A DNA stretch of 60,262 nucleotides from Pilaira anomala. Its lineage: Eukaryota; Mucoromycota; Mucoromycetes; Mucorales; Mucoraceae. A program made the position numbers and the translations under genes. Of the stretch, positions 34,346 through 45,767 are shown in pieces (the stretch's first letter is position 1; every line of letters starts with the position of its first letter). Under the pieces are notes generated by a model. That model was not told where the DNA came from and made no database searches. It saw only the letters and a list, made by a program, of their open reading frames with translations. Location: the NCBI GenBank assembly GCA_025716855.1, contig JAIXMQ010000109.1, forward strand, positions 1 to 60,262, read 5' to 3'.

Positions 34346-36000
34346 CGCTACGAAAATTTATGAAATTTGGGAAGAGCGTGTTATTTATGAAGAAATTTTG
34401 GCCTAACTTTTAATAAAACCATTGTTTCTTCAAAGGATATATGCATGTATTATATAAAATATGCGACTGTCTCATGTTATAGAATATACATATACAGATA
34501 ATCGGCTAAAATATCTGTCTGGACAACAATATTAAGCTCTTTTTGCCAGAATAATTTTAAAAAAAAAGTTTTATTGTACACAGGAAATCATGTTGGATTC
34601 TTTTTCAAATAAAAAAAAAAAATGCATAGCAATATGTACCTATATATTTTTCCCTTACAAATTACTTACAATAATGATGTACTTTTACATAGAAAACTAT
34701 ATCATGACATTTTCATCGTCAAGATAGTATATGTAGTAACCACATTTTTTTTATTGGATTGTATCATAAATATAAAGAATATCTACTTTTTTTTTTTTTT
34801 ACTTTTTCCAAACAAAACAACTAAAACTTATATCTAATTTTAAAGGTATGTTTTTTTCAAAAGTTTTTATATTGTCTTGTGTTTCTTATTTTACACCTGT
34901 TGATTAAACATAAATTAATGCCTATATTTTCCCAATACTTGTTTATGCAAATAAAACACCTTTTTAGGCAATGTTAAGATATGATTGGATGACTCATTTT
35001 CTTCTATGGGCTTCTATGCCTTCTTATTGGCTTAATTTATGGAGCTAAAATAAAATTATAAAACGATAGGTTCCCACCACTTACTCTTTCTTTACCTCTG
35101 TTCACATTTTAAAAAAATTGATACTTTTTATATTATAATATCTTGAATTCTGCCGTAAGTAAAAAAAAAAAAAAAAAAAAAAAGAAAAGATGCATTTTAA
35201 TACATTTTGCTGACGAAACTCTTCTTTCAGTGTAGTTTGGTTGTTGTGAATGTAACGTGTGGTGACGTATCTTTTTTTTTGAGATGTGGGACTGAAGGGA
35301 AGCCTAACGTGAGAGTACGCATCTTACATTCTTACGAGTGTAGGGTAGTAGCTTGGGATATGAGTGGGTGATGCATTCTAATACATCTTCTGTGGGTCGT
35401 ACAGATGCTTCTCATCTTGGGGTCTGAGGGTAATTATTAATGGTGGTTGTGTCCTCTGCGTCTCTTTCCAATCTACTGATGATACTTCCCGGGGGTTAAA
35501 TCGGGATGTTTGGCTGAAAGTGTAATTATGTATCTTGGGAAAAAAACGTTAGAACTTCCTGGTCAGTAGGGGTCATTATTATTTTATTATGTTGCTTGAG
35601 AGTTGAGTGGGAGAACAATATGGTACATTTTAATGATGTATCATTCGGGGTCTGGGGGCTTTTTTTTTCATTTTTGGGAGTAGATATGTATGTCTTTACC
35701 TTCTCGTGGTTACTCCTGTCAGTAAAAGTATATTTACTTTGAAGCCAAAATTGACATACTTATAATATTAAATAAAAATATATCTTTTAACTATAAAACT
35801 TGTGTCTTTGTCTTATTCTTAACACTTTTTATCTTATTCTGAAAGTAATTGTTTATTTAAAAACTCATGTAGAAAAAACGAACGTCCTCTTAAGCGTATC
35901 CATGTAGGCAGGTGTTATTTATTTATGAAAATATGTGTGTATACAGTTCTGTCTATTCCCCATTGATCTTTAATCTTATTTAAAAGTTAAAACTAAAAAT
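32081..36000. other. Long gene-poor stretch
   Basis: About 3.9 kb without a convincing gene. It holds a poly-T run at about 34304-34345, a poly-A run at 35161-35182, scattered short frames with many stops (for example 32620-32802 minus), and a loosely repeated sequence GATGCATT(C/T)TAATACAT at about 35190 and 35370 with a weaker version near 35615. A small candidate ORF at 34971-35048 is listed separately. Confidence 0.45.
34971..35048 (+). CDS. Candidate 25-aa hydrophobic micro-ORF behind an intron
   Basis: A GTATGT donor at about 34846 and a TTTTTAG acceptor at about 34968 frame a probable 5'-UTR intron; an ATG follows two bases later. The peptide contains MLRYDWMTHFLLWASMPSYW and ends LNLWS. 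It is Trp-rich and could span or lie in a membrane, like small subunits of respiratory or ER complexes. No family recognised, and the exon upstream of the donor is not defined. Low confidence. Confidence 0.2.
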   Translation: MLRYDWMTHFLLWASMPSYWLNLWS

Positions 36001-36630
36001 GCTACGTGTTAATCCCAACCTCGACGTCAATGTTCGTGTTTCTGTAAGTTTACGTTTCATAAAAGACAAGGAGGTAAGAGAAGCCTTGAAGTAGAAGTAC
36101 GACTTAGCTTCAAAGGAAAAACTGTCAATCGAGCTGAAATCAATGGTGAAGCTGTCTATGAGGTTATCTTGAACGAAATACCTGCAATCCCTATGCTAAT
36201 CAGATCAATTTCCCCTCATGTACTTGGAGTCCGAAAACAGAGATACTAGTAGCACCTCTAACAATACTAATAGTGACCAGATCAACTTGGAGACAACACC
36301 AGACGAGATAGCAGAAGAAGAGGTGGCTCCTGCTGATGGATCGGCAGCTGGAGAAGTCTTGGTAGATAACGGTCTTCAAGAAGAGGGAGGTTATAAATCC
36401 AAAAAATTCAAGCTAACTACATTTAGTGAATGCAAAATATTTTTCTGATAATGAGCCTGGTATACTACATCATCCTTTGGCTACAGTCAAAAGATTAGTG
36501 AAACCTTGGATCTCCTCAGGAAGAACGCTTATTGCCGATGCTAGGCTTAGATAGCCAGATATGACGGTGTTGTTAACTGAGCTTGGGCTTTTTTCTTAAA
36601 TGCAAGTGGCAGATAGTAACGGCGAAAGTA

Positions 36631-36678
<48 letters not shown>

Positions 36679-37160
36679 ATTGAAATAGAAATGGGATAAC
36701 CATTTTTTTTAGGTTCAATTGATAAATATAGCAGTTATAGGGACAAAATCTTTTATTATGGTGATATAATCTCTAAGGAAAGGTGGGAGACGCAATTCTT
36801 GGGGGGGGGGGGTTTATCCTTGATGTCTGTGAAGAAAATGCGTTCAATTCATACAAGATGTTTACTGATAATGGTAAAACGATGGGCCATACACAGTTTA
36901 ACGATACTTTGTCGTATCAATTGCGAAAGTATTGCGAAAACTTGGGTGATTCTGTTTCAGGAAATCAATATGGGGTTTTAAGAAGTGATAGAGTGCATGA
37001 CTATGTGCCTTGAAGAAGCAAGGATGGTTAAAAAGAAGAAGACTTGTATGTCGAAAGTGTAGTGAAAAGGGTATAATTCATACCAGTGAGTGCAGGGATC
37101 TTGCTCTTGGAATACCGAATTGCCTTTATGTCAAAGTTGTTTTAACCTGCATCTCATAGA
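36001..37160 (+). pseudogene. Frameshifted relic of a multi-exon hypothetical gene
   Basis: Coding-like pieces in order: start at 36000 (LRVNPNLDVNVRVSVSLRF), LEVEVRLSFKGKTVNRAEI around 36090-36130, an acidic stretch at 36218-36446, KYSSYRDKIFYYGDIISKER at about 36725-36782, then after a 12-G run (36801-36812) FILDVCEENAFNSYKMFT to a stop at 37011-37013. A short Cys/His patch (LVCRKCSEKG) follows at about 37045. The G run shifts the frame by two bases relative to a continuous protein, and several stops interrupt the rest. A 47-base poly-T tract lies in an apparent intron near 36628-36674. Function unknown; possibly transposon-associated. Confidence 0.45.
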
Positions 37161-38304
37161 AGTTGGCAAAAGAGAAGCTAGCTTATTTAATAGTTTATAA
37201 TCAATAACTATTTTTAACCCTTTCTTAAATTTTTATTTTCCTTAATTCTTCTCTTTCTTTCATACTAGTATGGATAGTAAATAGATAAATAAAAAATTAA
37301 TTACTACAAGCTGAATACAAGTTTTTTTTCTCGAGCACGGAAGGGTTGGTTACCTTCTTGAATTAGTTTAGATATACCATTTGTTATGAAGCGAGATATT
37401 GACTCGTCGATCTAGAACATCTTAACTGAACACACAACCTATTCCTTAATATAATTTATCATATACATGAAATACTAGATCAAAAAATCCAAAAAGTATA
37501 GACTATCATTCCCTTTTTAGGATATAAAAATATACCCTTTTTATTTTGTCTTTTCAATTATCTTTAACTATCTGATATATAAACATGAAGTGATGAGATA
37601 TTTTTTGTATAAAATGGATTTTATACTATATTTAACTAAATTATTTGGGATCAATGCTTCCAAGATGACTTCCTCCTCTCAAATAGAAAATAATTGTTTA
37701 GTTTTTTTTTAAAAAAACAGAAAGGCTTGAATTGAAAGAAAATAAATGTCAATATGTATTAATATAAAAGAAGACTTTTTTCTTTATTGGAAGAATACAT
37801 AGACTGAATTCACTTTATCAAAGATGTCTTTTTTTTTCTAAAAAAAAAAAAAAAAAAAGTAGAAAATAAAATTATTTTTACGAAGCCGTTTATCAAAGTA
37901 ACAATCAACGCCTGAATACATTTTTTTAGTCCACATTTAAAACTTTGGAAAAAATCCAAAGGTGGGGAACTGCTGATTTTTACCTGAAAATTCCCTTTTT
38001 CGATGATTTCATTGGCTAGAAAATTTCTCCGCTGTAACAAAAAAAAAAACTTGGCTATAGTATTTCCCTTTATCAATAAAACTGATTAAGCGTAGGATCT
38101 TTGCTACCGTAATTCAATGATAAGTTCAAAAGGGCTAGGTTTTTTTCAAGAAAAACTGGATGGATGATAGAGTTTCCTATGTTAGGAAATCGATGTCTGA
38201 GTGATGTTTCATGGCTCTCTAATAAAAAGTCTAGTCTATCTGTTTATTAAGATTGTTCTTTATTAAGAGTTATATAAATAGTAACGAGAGAGATTGAATA
38301 TACT
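37161..38304. other. Intergenic, no gene seen
   Basis: AT-rich with a T-tract/A-tract hairpin-like sequence at 37827-37858. No coding signal on either strand. It is the 3' flank of the SUMO-ligase gene on the right. Confidence 0.45.
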
Positions 38305-40180
38305 TTAGTGTCTTTGTCGTTTACTAATCACTTCATCGTCATCGTCAAGTGAGATAATTTCAGCTACATTTCTCTTTTCTGGAATATCCTTCATATCCAC
38401 TGGAAGAGGCGATGTCGATTCTATGGGTAAATAAACATCATTCTTTTCTAACAAGAATCTTTCTGCGTTGGGATATTTCTTTAAAGCTAATTTAGCGTGG
38501 TAATCAATATAAAGATCCTGAATTAAAAAAAAAAATCAGTTGACTTGTATATCATAAATGACAATGGGTAAGTTGTTTATACCTGAATACCACGAATTTT
38601 CACTAAACAAATAGGGCATTTCCATTGCATTGAAGTCACTTGAAATTTGAAAAATACCTCAGCATCAAAGCAAGCGTTGTGAGTACAAAATATACACCGA
38701 GCGGGATGCTCAATTCTACTCAACATGATAGGATCTAATACAGAAACAGATTCACCTCCATTATATATCTCTACATCTTTATCGTCTTCTTCCTGGTCTT
38801 CTTTGTCATGATCTATTGAAATTCAGGATTTTAACATCTTTGTATATCGCCTAATTTTTATATCTATACTTACTATTCCATGCAGTTAAAAATGTTTCAG
38901 CGCAAGAAGTAAAAATGTTTTCAGTTTTAACCAAGTCCAATTTATCTTTGAGATCAAACGGGCTCAAAATTTGAATAACTTGTTTCTGAACTGCTTGAGC
39001 TACAGGTATGTTTCTGCTTGAACTTTCCATTGCCTGTCCTATGTACAACGAAGCAGTCTGTACATATAATTGACTTGCTAGTTCCTCTGGTGATTTTTCA
39101 ATGACAGCACAAACTGATACATGTCGAATGTTAGGTCTCTTTTCATGGAAAGTAAAAGTAAATGGTAATGCACCCGTACTCCGTCTATTTGCTTTCGAGA
39201 TCGCATCGGCTGTCTCAGTAATATCGATATGATGAAAGCCGTATTCATGTAATTTTTTATCCTCAGCCGTAAGACAATCCTTAGCTTCATGATCTACTAA
39301 AAGACTGACAGAAGAAGGGTTCCAGGCCATACGCTCTGAAGGCCATAGGTATAAGAACAAACGAACGTTTAATTTAGAAGATGCATGGCCTTCCACTACA
39401 ATTGATCGATTCAATTTTTTTAAGGGAATTTCAACCGTACACTCTTTGTTGGTTTGTTTATGCCAATCGACGTCAGTTCTATAAAGTTCTTCTAATCTTT
39501 CAAATTTATCGGAAGTAGGTAATTGATCGTAAGCTAAATCGACAATCTTTGCCTGTGGTGAACGGCTATTTAAATATAAATGATTAAGTATTCTATGTTT
39601 AAAATAATAGATGCTATTCTCAAGTAGGATTTTGCCCTGGGTTGGACTGTTAAAAACCCAAGGAAGAAAAAGTTCCCTGGGCTCTTTCCTGGGTTTTTAT
39701 CCCTTTTAAGGCAACTCAGCACTTTAACTCAGTCCAGGCCAGGGCAAAAAATCCTACTTGAGAATAGCCTTAATAAATTACTTACTTTTCTCTTAAATCT
39801 CTATAATGCTGTTCACTGGCTTTAATAATGGGATATCCCGGGAACAAGATCGAGATCAAGACTCGTGAATGATCGCCCTGTCTAATATGTGTGTTGGGGC
39901 ATTTTTCTTGTGTAATACCTTGTTCTAACAGGTATTGATGGATATCAGCCATCTTTATTTTACTCAATTTAAAGTAATTATAAGGATCCTAATTAAAATG
40001 ATTATTTACTACTTGTTGGCCCTGTGTATATATAAATAAAAAAATACTTACCATAAAGAATTCAACAGACTGTCTAAAAGAAGTATATCCTATCTTTCGA
40101 CCCAAATCTCGGATTTGAACTCGAGTGAGTATAGGTTGTGTAGACCTTAACCTTCTTCTTCTATAGAGATTTATATTCAT
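38305..40180 (-). CDS. SP-RING E3 SUMO ligase (PIAS/Siz/Pli1-like), five exons
   Basis: Exons on the minus strand: 40180-40052, 39988-39786, 39565-38874, 38812-38583 and 38517-38305, joining to 488 aa. An SP-RING zinc module is at residues 379-410: C384-x-H386-x2-C389-F-D ... W-K-C407-P-I-C410 (CTHNACFD then MQWKCPIC), preceded by IEHPARC. The central part (about 111-300) would be the PINIT-like region. The acidic C-terminus has EIISLDDDDE, a textbook-like SUMO-interacting motif, next to a basic KRQR tail. The family transfers SUMO from Ubc9 to nuclear substrates. I see no clear SAP domain at the N-terminus, though the first 45 residues could be a divergent one. Intron 2 (220 nt) carries a MITE; without it the intron is about 64 nt. 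Confidence 0.85.
39613..39768. mobile_element. MITE in intron 2 of the SUMO-ligase gene
   Basis: About 156 bp with terminal inverted repeats of about 40 bp. The left end is GCTATTCTCAAGTAGGAT, TTTGCCCTGG, ..TGGACTG; the right end is the reverse complement with two extra T in the A/T run. The interior has an imperfect second palindrome (AACCCAAGGAAG / CTTTCCTGGGTT). No coding capacity. Target-site duplication is not clear. Removing it leaves an intron of about 64 nt, the usual size here. Confidence 0.75.
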
Positions 40181-40689
40181 GGTTAAAAGTTATTCGACAT
40201 GAACACTCATTGCCATTGTATAATTTTTTTTTCTTTTTTTTTTGTTCTTTTTTTTTTGACACCTGTTTGGTTCCTCACAAAATATCCGTCACGGGGACCG
40301 TCACACGCTTTTCCCGCTTCGTTTTTCGAATTACGCATGAATTTAGTTTGTTGAATTGATAAACGAATTCTGCCAAGTTTTCAATTATTTTAAGAAATAA
40401 ACTAACTTTACTCTCTTTAGAGACTTTAATAACTGGAATGCAGTAAAGATGTTCTTTTTATAATCCTTTTATATCAATTTTAAGAGTAGGTGTTTTTACC
40501 CCCTTTTTTTTTTATATAGTCGAAATCTGACAAGTTTATTGTATCTTCTCTTAAAGAAAATAACAACCTAAACATGATTGAATATACGTTGCGTTGAGAT
40601 TATTTCATGTATAAAAGAAAGCAATTTTTTTACTCCAAATTGAAGTTTTTTTTTTTTTTTTTTTACTCAACAAATATTTACAAACAAAT

Positions 40690-41426
40690 ATGAAATCATC
40701 CTCTGTCATCTCTTCTTTGGTTCTTGTTAGCTGTGCACTTCTTCAAGTTTGGGCCGCTCCGGTTGATATGGCCACTACTGCTATCGCTGATCCTGCTGCT
40801 GATAACCAAGCTTTTAAGGAGTGGTATGCTCAAGTTAGTGCATTAGCGTAAGTATATATACATATATATATTTACTATATTCATAATCAAAGTATAATAA
40901 CATTTAATAAAATGTTTTTTTTTCTAGTGCTGTTGATCCTGAACAACTTATGTACCCTTTCCCTTTCCCCTTCCCTTTCCCTGTAACTGCTCCCCCCACT
41001 CCTCCCACTCCACCTACCCCACCTACTCCAGGTTTCCCTGGTGGAGCACCTCCCACCCCACCTACTCCTCCTACTCCTCCCACTCCAATTGTTGTTGATC
41101 CTGCTCCACCCACCCCACCTACTCCTCCCACTCCTCCTACTCCAGGAGCTCCTGTCTTCATCCCAGGTTTCCCTGTAACTGCTCCACCTACTCCACCTAC
41201 TCCTCCCACTCCACCTACTCCAGGAGTCCCTGTCTTCATCCCAGGTTTCCCTGTAACTGCTCCACCTACTCCCCCTACTCCTCCCACTCCCCCTACTCCA
41301 GGAGCTCCCATTGGTTTCCCATTCTTCCCTGTTGGATCTGTACCTCCCATTGGCATCCCATTTTTCAATCCTGCTCCTACTCCTCCAACCCCACCTACTC
41401 CTCCTACTCCTTTTTCCCGTCGTTAA
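40690..41426 (+). CDS. Secreted Pro/Thr-repeat protein, two exons
   Basis: Exon 1 40690-40847 and exon 2 40928-41426 join to 218 aa. A signal peptide is evident at residues 1-21 (VISSLVLVSCALLQVWAA), then an Ala/Asp-rich segment and five blocks of (PPT)3-4PG separated by short Phe/Pro/Val linkers (PVFIPGFPVTA occurs twice). The protein ends FSRR. Prolines and threonines on an extracellular protein suggest O-mannosylation and a cell-wall or mucin-like role; that is inference. The stop is followed by a T/A-rich 3' end. No enzymatic domain. Long frames on the opposite strand here are mirror images of the repeat and are not genes. Confidence 0.8.
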
Positions 41427-42120
41427 CGATGAGATGATTCCAGGAAATAGGCTGTACTTGTACAACCTAATTTTGTTTTCTCGATAATAATAAATAAAAA
41501 AAAAACTTTTTTTTTTGTCTTTTCAATATTTTTGACTCTATACTATACTACAGTTTATTATGGGATGACTAAATACTTTAAATAATTAAAAAACAAACTT
41601 TTGATTTATTTTTTTTTAAAAAAAAATAGACTTTATAATTAGTTTTGCTTCTCGCGTTACCAAGATCTAATTTTTGTGTAAAGTGAAACAGTTATAAACA
41701 GTTTAACCGCAAATTTATTTATTTCCAAGCAATATAAACCTTTGTTCAGAAAGAAATTTTTTTCCATCCTACTTGATTTAGAAAGATAGCCTTATCAACA
41801 ACATAATTGCATAACAGCATGATTGAATTACGTTGCTGTTGATAGGTACTTCTTCGCAAGTTGGCTGAAATCTAAGTATAAAAAAAACACAGGTTTAAAA
41901 TACAAACTTCAATATAATATGCTTATTACTAAGTATATAATATTGTATAAAGAAATATTAGGTGTATTCTTTATTTTATTTTTTTTGTAAAGAAGCTCAT
42001 TTGTCTTAATAAGCCTGTCAAAATAGATGACAACGACCTTCTATTTGTGTCACAGGAAAATATTATTATTTTTATATAGGTGTGTGCATATTTATTTGTA
42101 TGTATATTTTATTAAAGTAA
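41427..42120. other. Intergenic, AT-rich
   Basis: 3' flank of the Pro/Thr-rich gene. Contains a T/A mirror hairpin at 41608-41630 and nothing coding. Confidence 0.45.
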
Positions 42121-44587
42121 AAGTAAGAGGAAGTCTACACAGAAACGAAAGCCATGGAGAAACAGATTTTTTATACATTACTTCACGTCTGAAGGCTTTA
42201 ATAAGATTTGTACATAATAAACTTGAAGTCGTGAGCGAGACGATGAGACTAGCACATTTAGAAGCCAATACTGGTTTGTCACACGATGATCCTATGTATC
42301 TAGATGACAATGAAAAAAAAAAAAAGAAGAGCCAGATCTGGAGGGAGTTACTCTACTAAGGGATTTTTTTGCGGATTTAAGATGGCTGAAAAATTTAAAC
42401 CTGACAACAATATTTACATGATATCTTTGCAAGTAAAGCGACATTAAAATAAAACATATCAATAAATAGAAATAAAATGCTCATCAAAAGATTTTTCAAT
42501 AGACCAAACAGCTCAATATAGGACGCTCTCCAATACTTGCGGATTAGTTAATCCCAGGAGCTTCTCTGGTGTCGCCTCTTATATGGTGTGTTGGCCTTGG
42601 TATTAGCAGACAGAGACACATGTGGCGCTATAATAATGGTAAGTTTTTTAAAGATAGTACCTATTTTTGTTTTCTCGGTTTAAGCAGGGCTTGACAACTC
42701 ATCTGAACCTTTTTATTTTAGGTAAAGAAAAAAAGATGATTTTTTTTTTTTTTTTTTTTTTTTTTACCATAAACGCTGAAAAGTGGCCCTTACTCACTCT
42801 CCTTCACCCAGTCCGGTCCTTTTAATTTAGCCTCATTCTCCTTTACCATCAGTGCCAACTCTCCCTTCTCCAGCCTCTTTACTTCCACCATTATATGCAG
42901 CCTTTCTTCCTCCTTCAATCCTCACCAGACAGACTGCATTTTTTAATGAAAGTGACGGAGATGATGATGAGGATTTCTTATTCAACGCCAACATCAATGA
43001 AGAAGATTAGGTGGAGGGTGATTTAATTACGCTTATCTTACCCCCACAATCAGCACCATCACCAACTTCTATGAAGCACCATATGAAAAGTTAGTATTCG
43101 CTTTGTATACAAACTGTCGTATTTGCGTCATCTCTACTTATAAATATAAGTAGATCAGGGTTATAAACTAAACATTATAATAAAAACCTGACATATCTTC
43201 ATAATAATATACATGTTTAACATTGTATATTATTATCAATATCTTAAACCAAGGAAATATTCTATATTCAAATGCATATACAAATTGACGTAAAATAAGA
43301 TCAATGGTAAAAAACCAAGATCAAATAATAAAATATAATTGAGAATAAAACAATACAAATAAAGTAAATACTCAATTCATATTAATAGAAAATAAGAGAT
43401 ATTTACCGGTAATAGTCTCGATACAAGCTTAGCTACCTTGTGTTGGGGTAAGAACGGCTATTACTGGCAAAAATACATTATTAATCTATTAATATTAAAT
43501 AGTAATATTATATAACCTGTTTACAAAATAAATAAAAAAGAATAACATTGTTGGAATAAAGATTATCCCAGCAACTGTCAATTCTATCCCGAAACCGGGA
43601 AAACATGATATCAATCTAAGAATAAGGTTGATCAGGTCGTATGATAGAAAAATAGTTCTTGTCAATTTAAAAGTATGCGCATTTACCAATGAAATCTGTA
43701 ACAACGGAATCCAGACTAATAACAAGTAAGTAATTACAAGGTGATCTTTAGTCAGGAACCAGATATGTTGTTATCCAATCGGGTAGATAGGATCCACGAT
43801 TATTTATGGTCAATTCGAAAGAGTAGAACGTACTTATTCAAAAGCAGAAGAGTTGGGTATAGATTCATTTAAACCCATCAAAAAGATGGTCCTTATTCAA
43901 ACACAACTCATCAGGATATTCAAGATATAAAAGATGATTATTATTTTAGTTTAGAAGAGTTCTTTCAGTTTTATTTTATCTAATAAATCAACCCTAAGAC
44001 TTTTCTCATTAATTACTGATTGTCCACACAAACAAAAGGAAAGAAACAGAACCCAAATCCAAAACAAAAATTTGAAACTCGATTTTATCGCTGACTTAAA
44101 ATGTGGCTATAAATGCAAACTTTGCCGCGTGAATTGAAGCAGCACTTAAAGACTCTTGAGGTAAATAGAAAAAATATTAATATAAATACAATGCTCATCA
44201 AAAGGTCTTTTAATAGGATATCTCGAGTCTCAAGCCTGACACCAGTGACCACAGAAGAGCTTTGTTTGTAAGTTCAAATAGAAATAAGAGGTTGTAATAT
44301 ATTAATATGCTTTCACAGAACTAAACAGTTACTACATATTCTTTGGCTGTGGCCGATACTATTCAATCTGATGTACACCAATTTAGAGATAGAGCTATAC
44401 TAAATAATAACTTGAATTTGCAAGACCTAATGGTGTAAGCTCCAATCAAAGAAAGAGACACAGATACAATATTGACAGCTTTTTGGAGGAGAACGACCAG
44501 TCAGTTGTGTCATTTGGCTAACTAAGAAAAAAAGTTTTTAGTCAGTGGCATGGTATTGGATTCAAGAAATTCATGAGAGAGAGTGTG
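42121..44587 (+). pseudogene. Decayed gene fragments interrupted by a solo LTR
   Basis: Plus-strand coding-like pieces: 42130-42345 (SRLKALIRFVHNKLEVVSET, MRLAHLEANTGLSHDDPMYL), 42540-42640 (LLYGVLALVLADRDTCGAII), 42831-43010 (exon-like after a TTTAG acceptor; FFNESDGDDDEDFLFNANIN), then 43060-43114 continuing after the LTR at 44034 (NFYEAPYEKLVFALY then NKRKETEPKSK), and 44310-44560 (YSLAVADTIQSDVHQFRDRA) with stops. A second copy of the motif ATGCTCATCAAAAG is at 42478 and 44191. Function not recognised; the pieces may belong to more than one element. Confidence 0.4.
43115..44028 (-). repeat. Solo LTR with 5-bp target-site duplication
   Basis: 914 bp, reverse orientation, same family as 2907-3836 but diverged with many small indels. 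It is flanked on both sides by CAAAC (43110-43114 and 44029-44033), the expected 5-bp duplication of an LTR retrotransposon. This is direct evidence of a complete insertion later reduced to one LTR by recombination. Confidence 0.88.
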
Positions 44588-45074
44588 TGTGGACAATCAG
44601 TAATTAATGAGAAAAGACTTAGGGTTGATTTATTAAGTAAAATAAAATTGAAAGAGGTCTTCCAAACTAAAAAAAATAATCATACTTATATATCTTGAAT
44701 ATCCTGATGAGTTGTGCTTGAATATGAACCATCTTTTTGATAGGTTTAAATGAATCTATACCCAATTCCTCTGCTTTTGAATATAAACGGTCTACTCTTT
44801 CGAATTGACCATATATAATTGTAGATCCCATCTACCCAATTGAATAACAACGTACATGGTTCCTGACTAAAGAGCACCTTGTAGTTATTTATACGGTTGT
44901 CTGGATTCCGTTGTTACAGATTTCATTGGTAAATGCGCATACTTTTAAATTGACAAGAACTATTTTTTTTTTATCATAGCTACAGACTGATCAATCTTTT
45001 TATTTTTAGATTGATATTATGTCTTCTTAGTTTTGAGACTCAATTGACAGTTGTTGGCACAATGTTTATTTTTT
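44588..45074 (+). repeat. 5' half of a split LTR
   Basis: Starts TGTGGACAATCAGTAATTAATG and follows the LTR family to GACAGTTGTTGG (about 45058) and a few more alignable bases, then homology stops. The 3' half of the family sequence appears at 55031-55489 in the same orientation. The two halves add up to about one LTR length. Confidence 0.65.
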
Positions 45075-45333
45075 TTTTAGACTTTTTGTAATAATATTAT
45101 TTAGTACATATGTTTGCTATGTTTTAATGTGAATGAGTAAAATCAATCAATATTTATAGGTACTACAATAAAGTTACTTGTTTCATCAAAATAAAATTGA
45201 AGGAAAGAAATGAATGGTTATAAATTGATTCAAAAGAAAAAAGATGTTATGACAGCTTTATTTTTGTATGTATTTACGAGATGAATGTAAGGAATTTATG
45301 TTTTTTAATATGTGGGAGACTTTGAATTAGTTT

Positions 45334-45389
<56 letters not shown>

Positions 45390-45453
45390 TTAGAAGATGT
45401 ATGCAATGGGAATTCTTAATTAATTTAGGATGAATATGTAGTGTAGAGAGTTT
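45075..45453. other. Short unassigned sequence before the DIRS element
   Basis: AT-rich, with a T tract of about 50 at 45338-45388. No gene. It lies between the LTR break and the DIRS left terminus. Confidence 0.4.
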
Positions 45454-45508
45454 GAGTTATTAGTGTGAGTGAAATGAAACACTCACTACATTATTGGGAG
45501 TAGGAGGA

Positions 45509-45601
45509 GACTCTGACTGTGTTACCAATTTTTCCTTTATTAATCGAAATTATAGTATAAAAAAAAATAAAATTTTAAATGTATACAATTATCAATAAAA
45601 T
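45509..45601 (+). repeat. DIRS left inverted terminal repeat
   Basis: GAGACTCTGACTGTGTTACC ... ATTTAAAATTTTA-type sequence matching the reverse complement of 49521-49611 with one small A-run difference. The extension left of it (45454-45508) is the left-specific tail that the internal complementary region copies. Confidence 0.85.
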
Positions 45602-45667
45602 GTTCGCAATTTAGGTAAATAAAATAAACTAAACTAAAATAAAATAAAAGGGGGTGGGATGGGAGGG

Positions 45668-45767
45668 ACAGTCAGAGTCTCCTCCTACTCCCAATAATGT
45701 AGTGAGTGTTTCATTTCACTCACACTAATAACTCATTATTGGTCATGAGTCGGAGACTCTGACTGTG
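45668..45767 (+). repeat. DIRS internal complementary region
   Basis: 45668-45734 is the reverse complement of the left end (to 45454). 45734-45767 is the reverse complement of the right end. Together they spell the junction of the two ends, ...CCAATAATGAGTTATTAG... on the minus strand, which is the circle junction expected for DIRS replication. Confidence 0.85.

Noticed and set aside
40887..41465. Gly- and Ser/Arg-rich frames opposite the Pro/Thr protein
   Set aside because: They are antisense or shifted readings of the CC(A/T)CC(T/C)ACT repeat; the plus-strand frame has a signal peptide and a proper intron.
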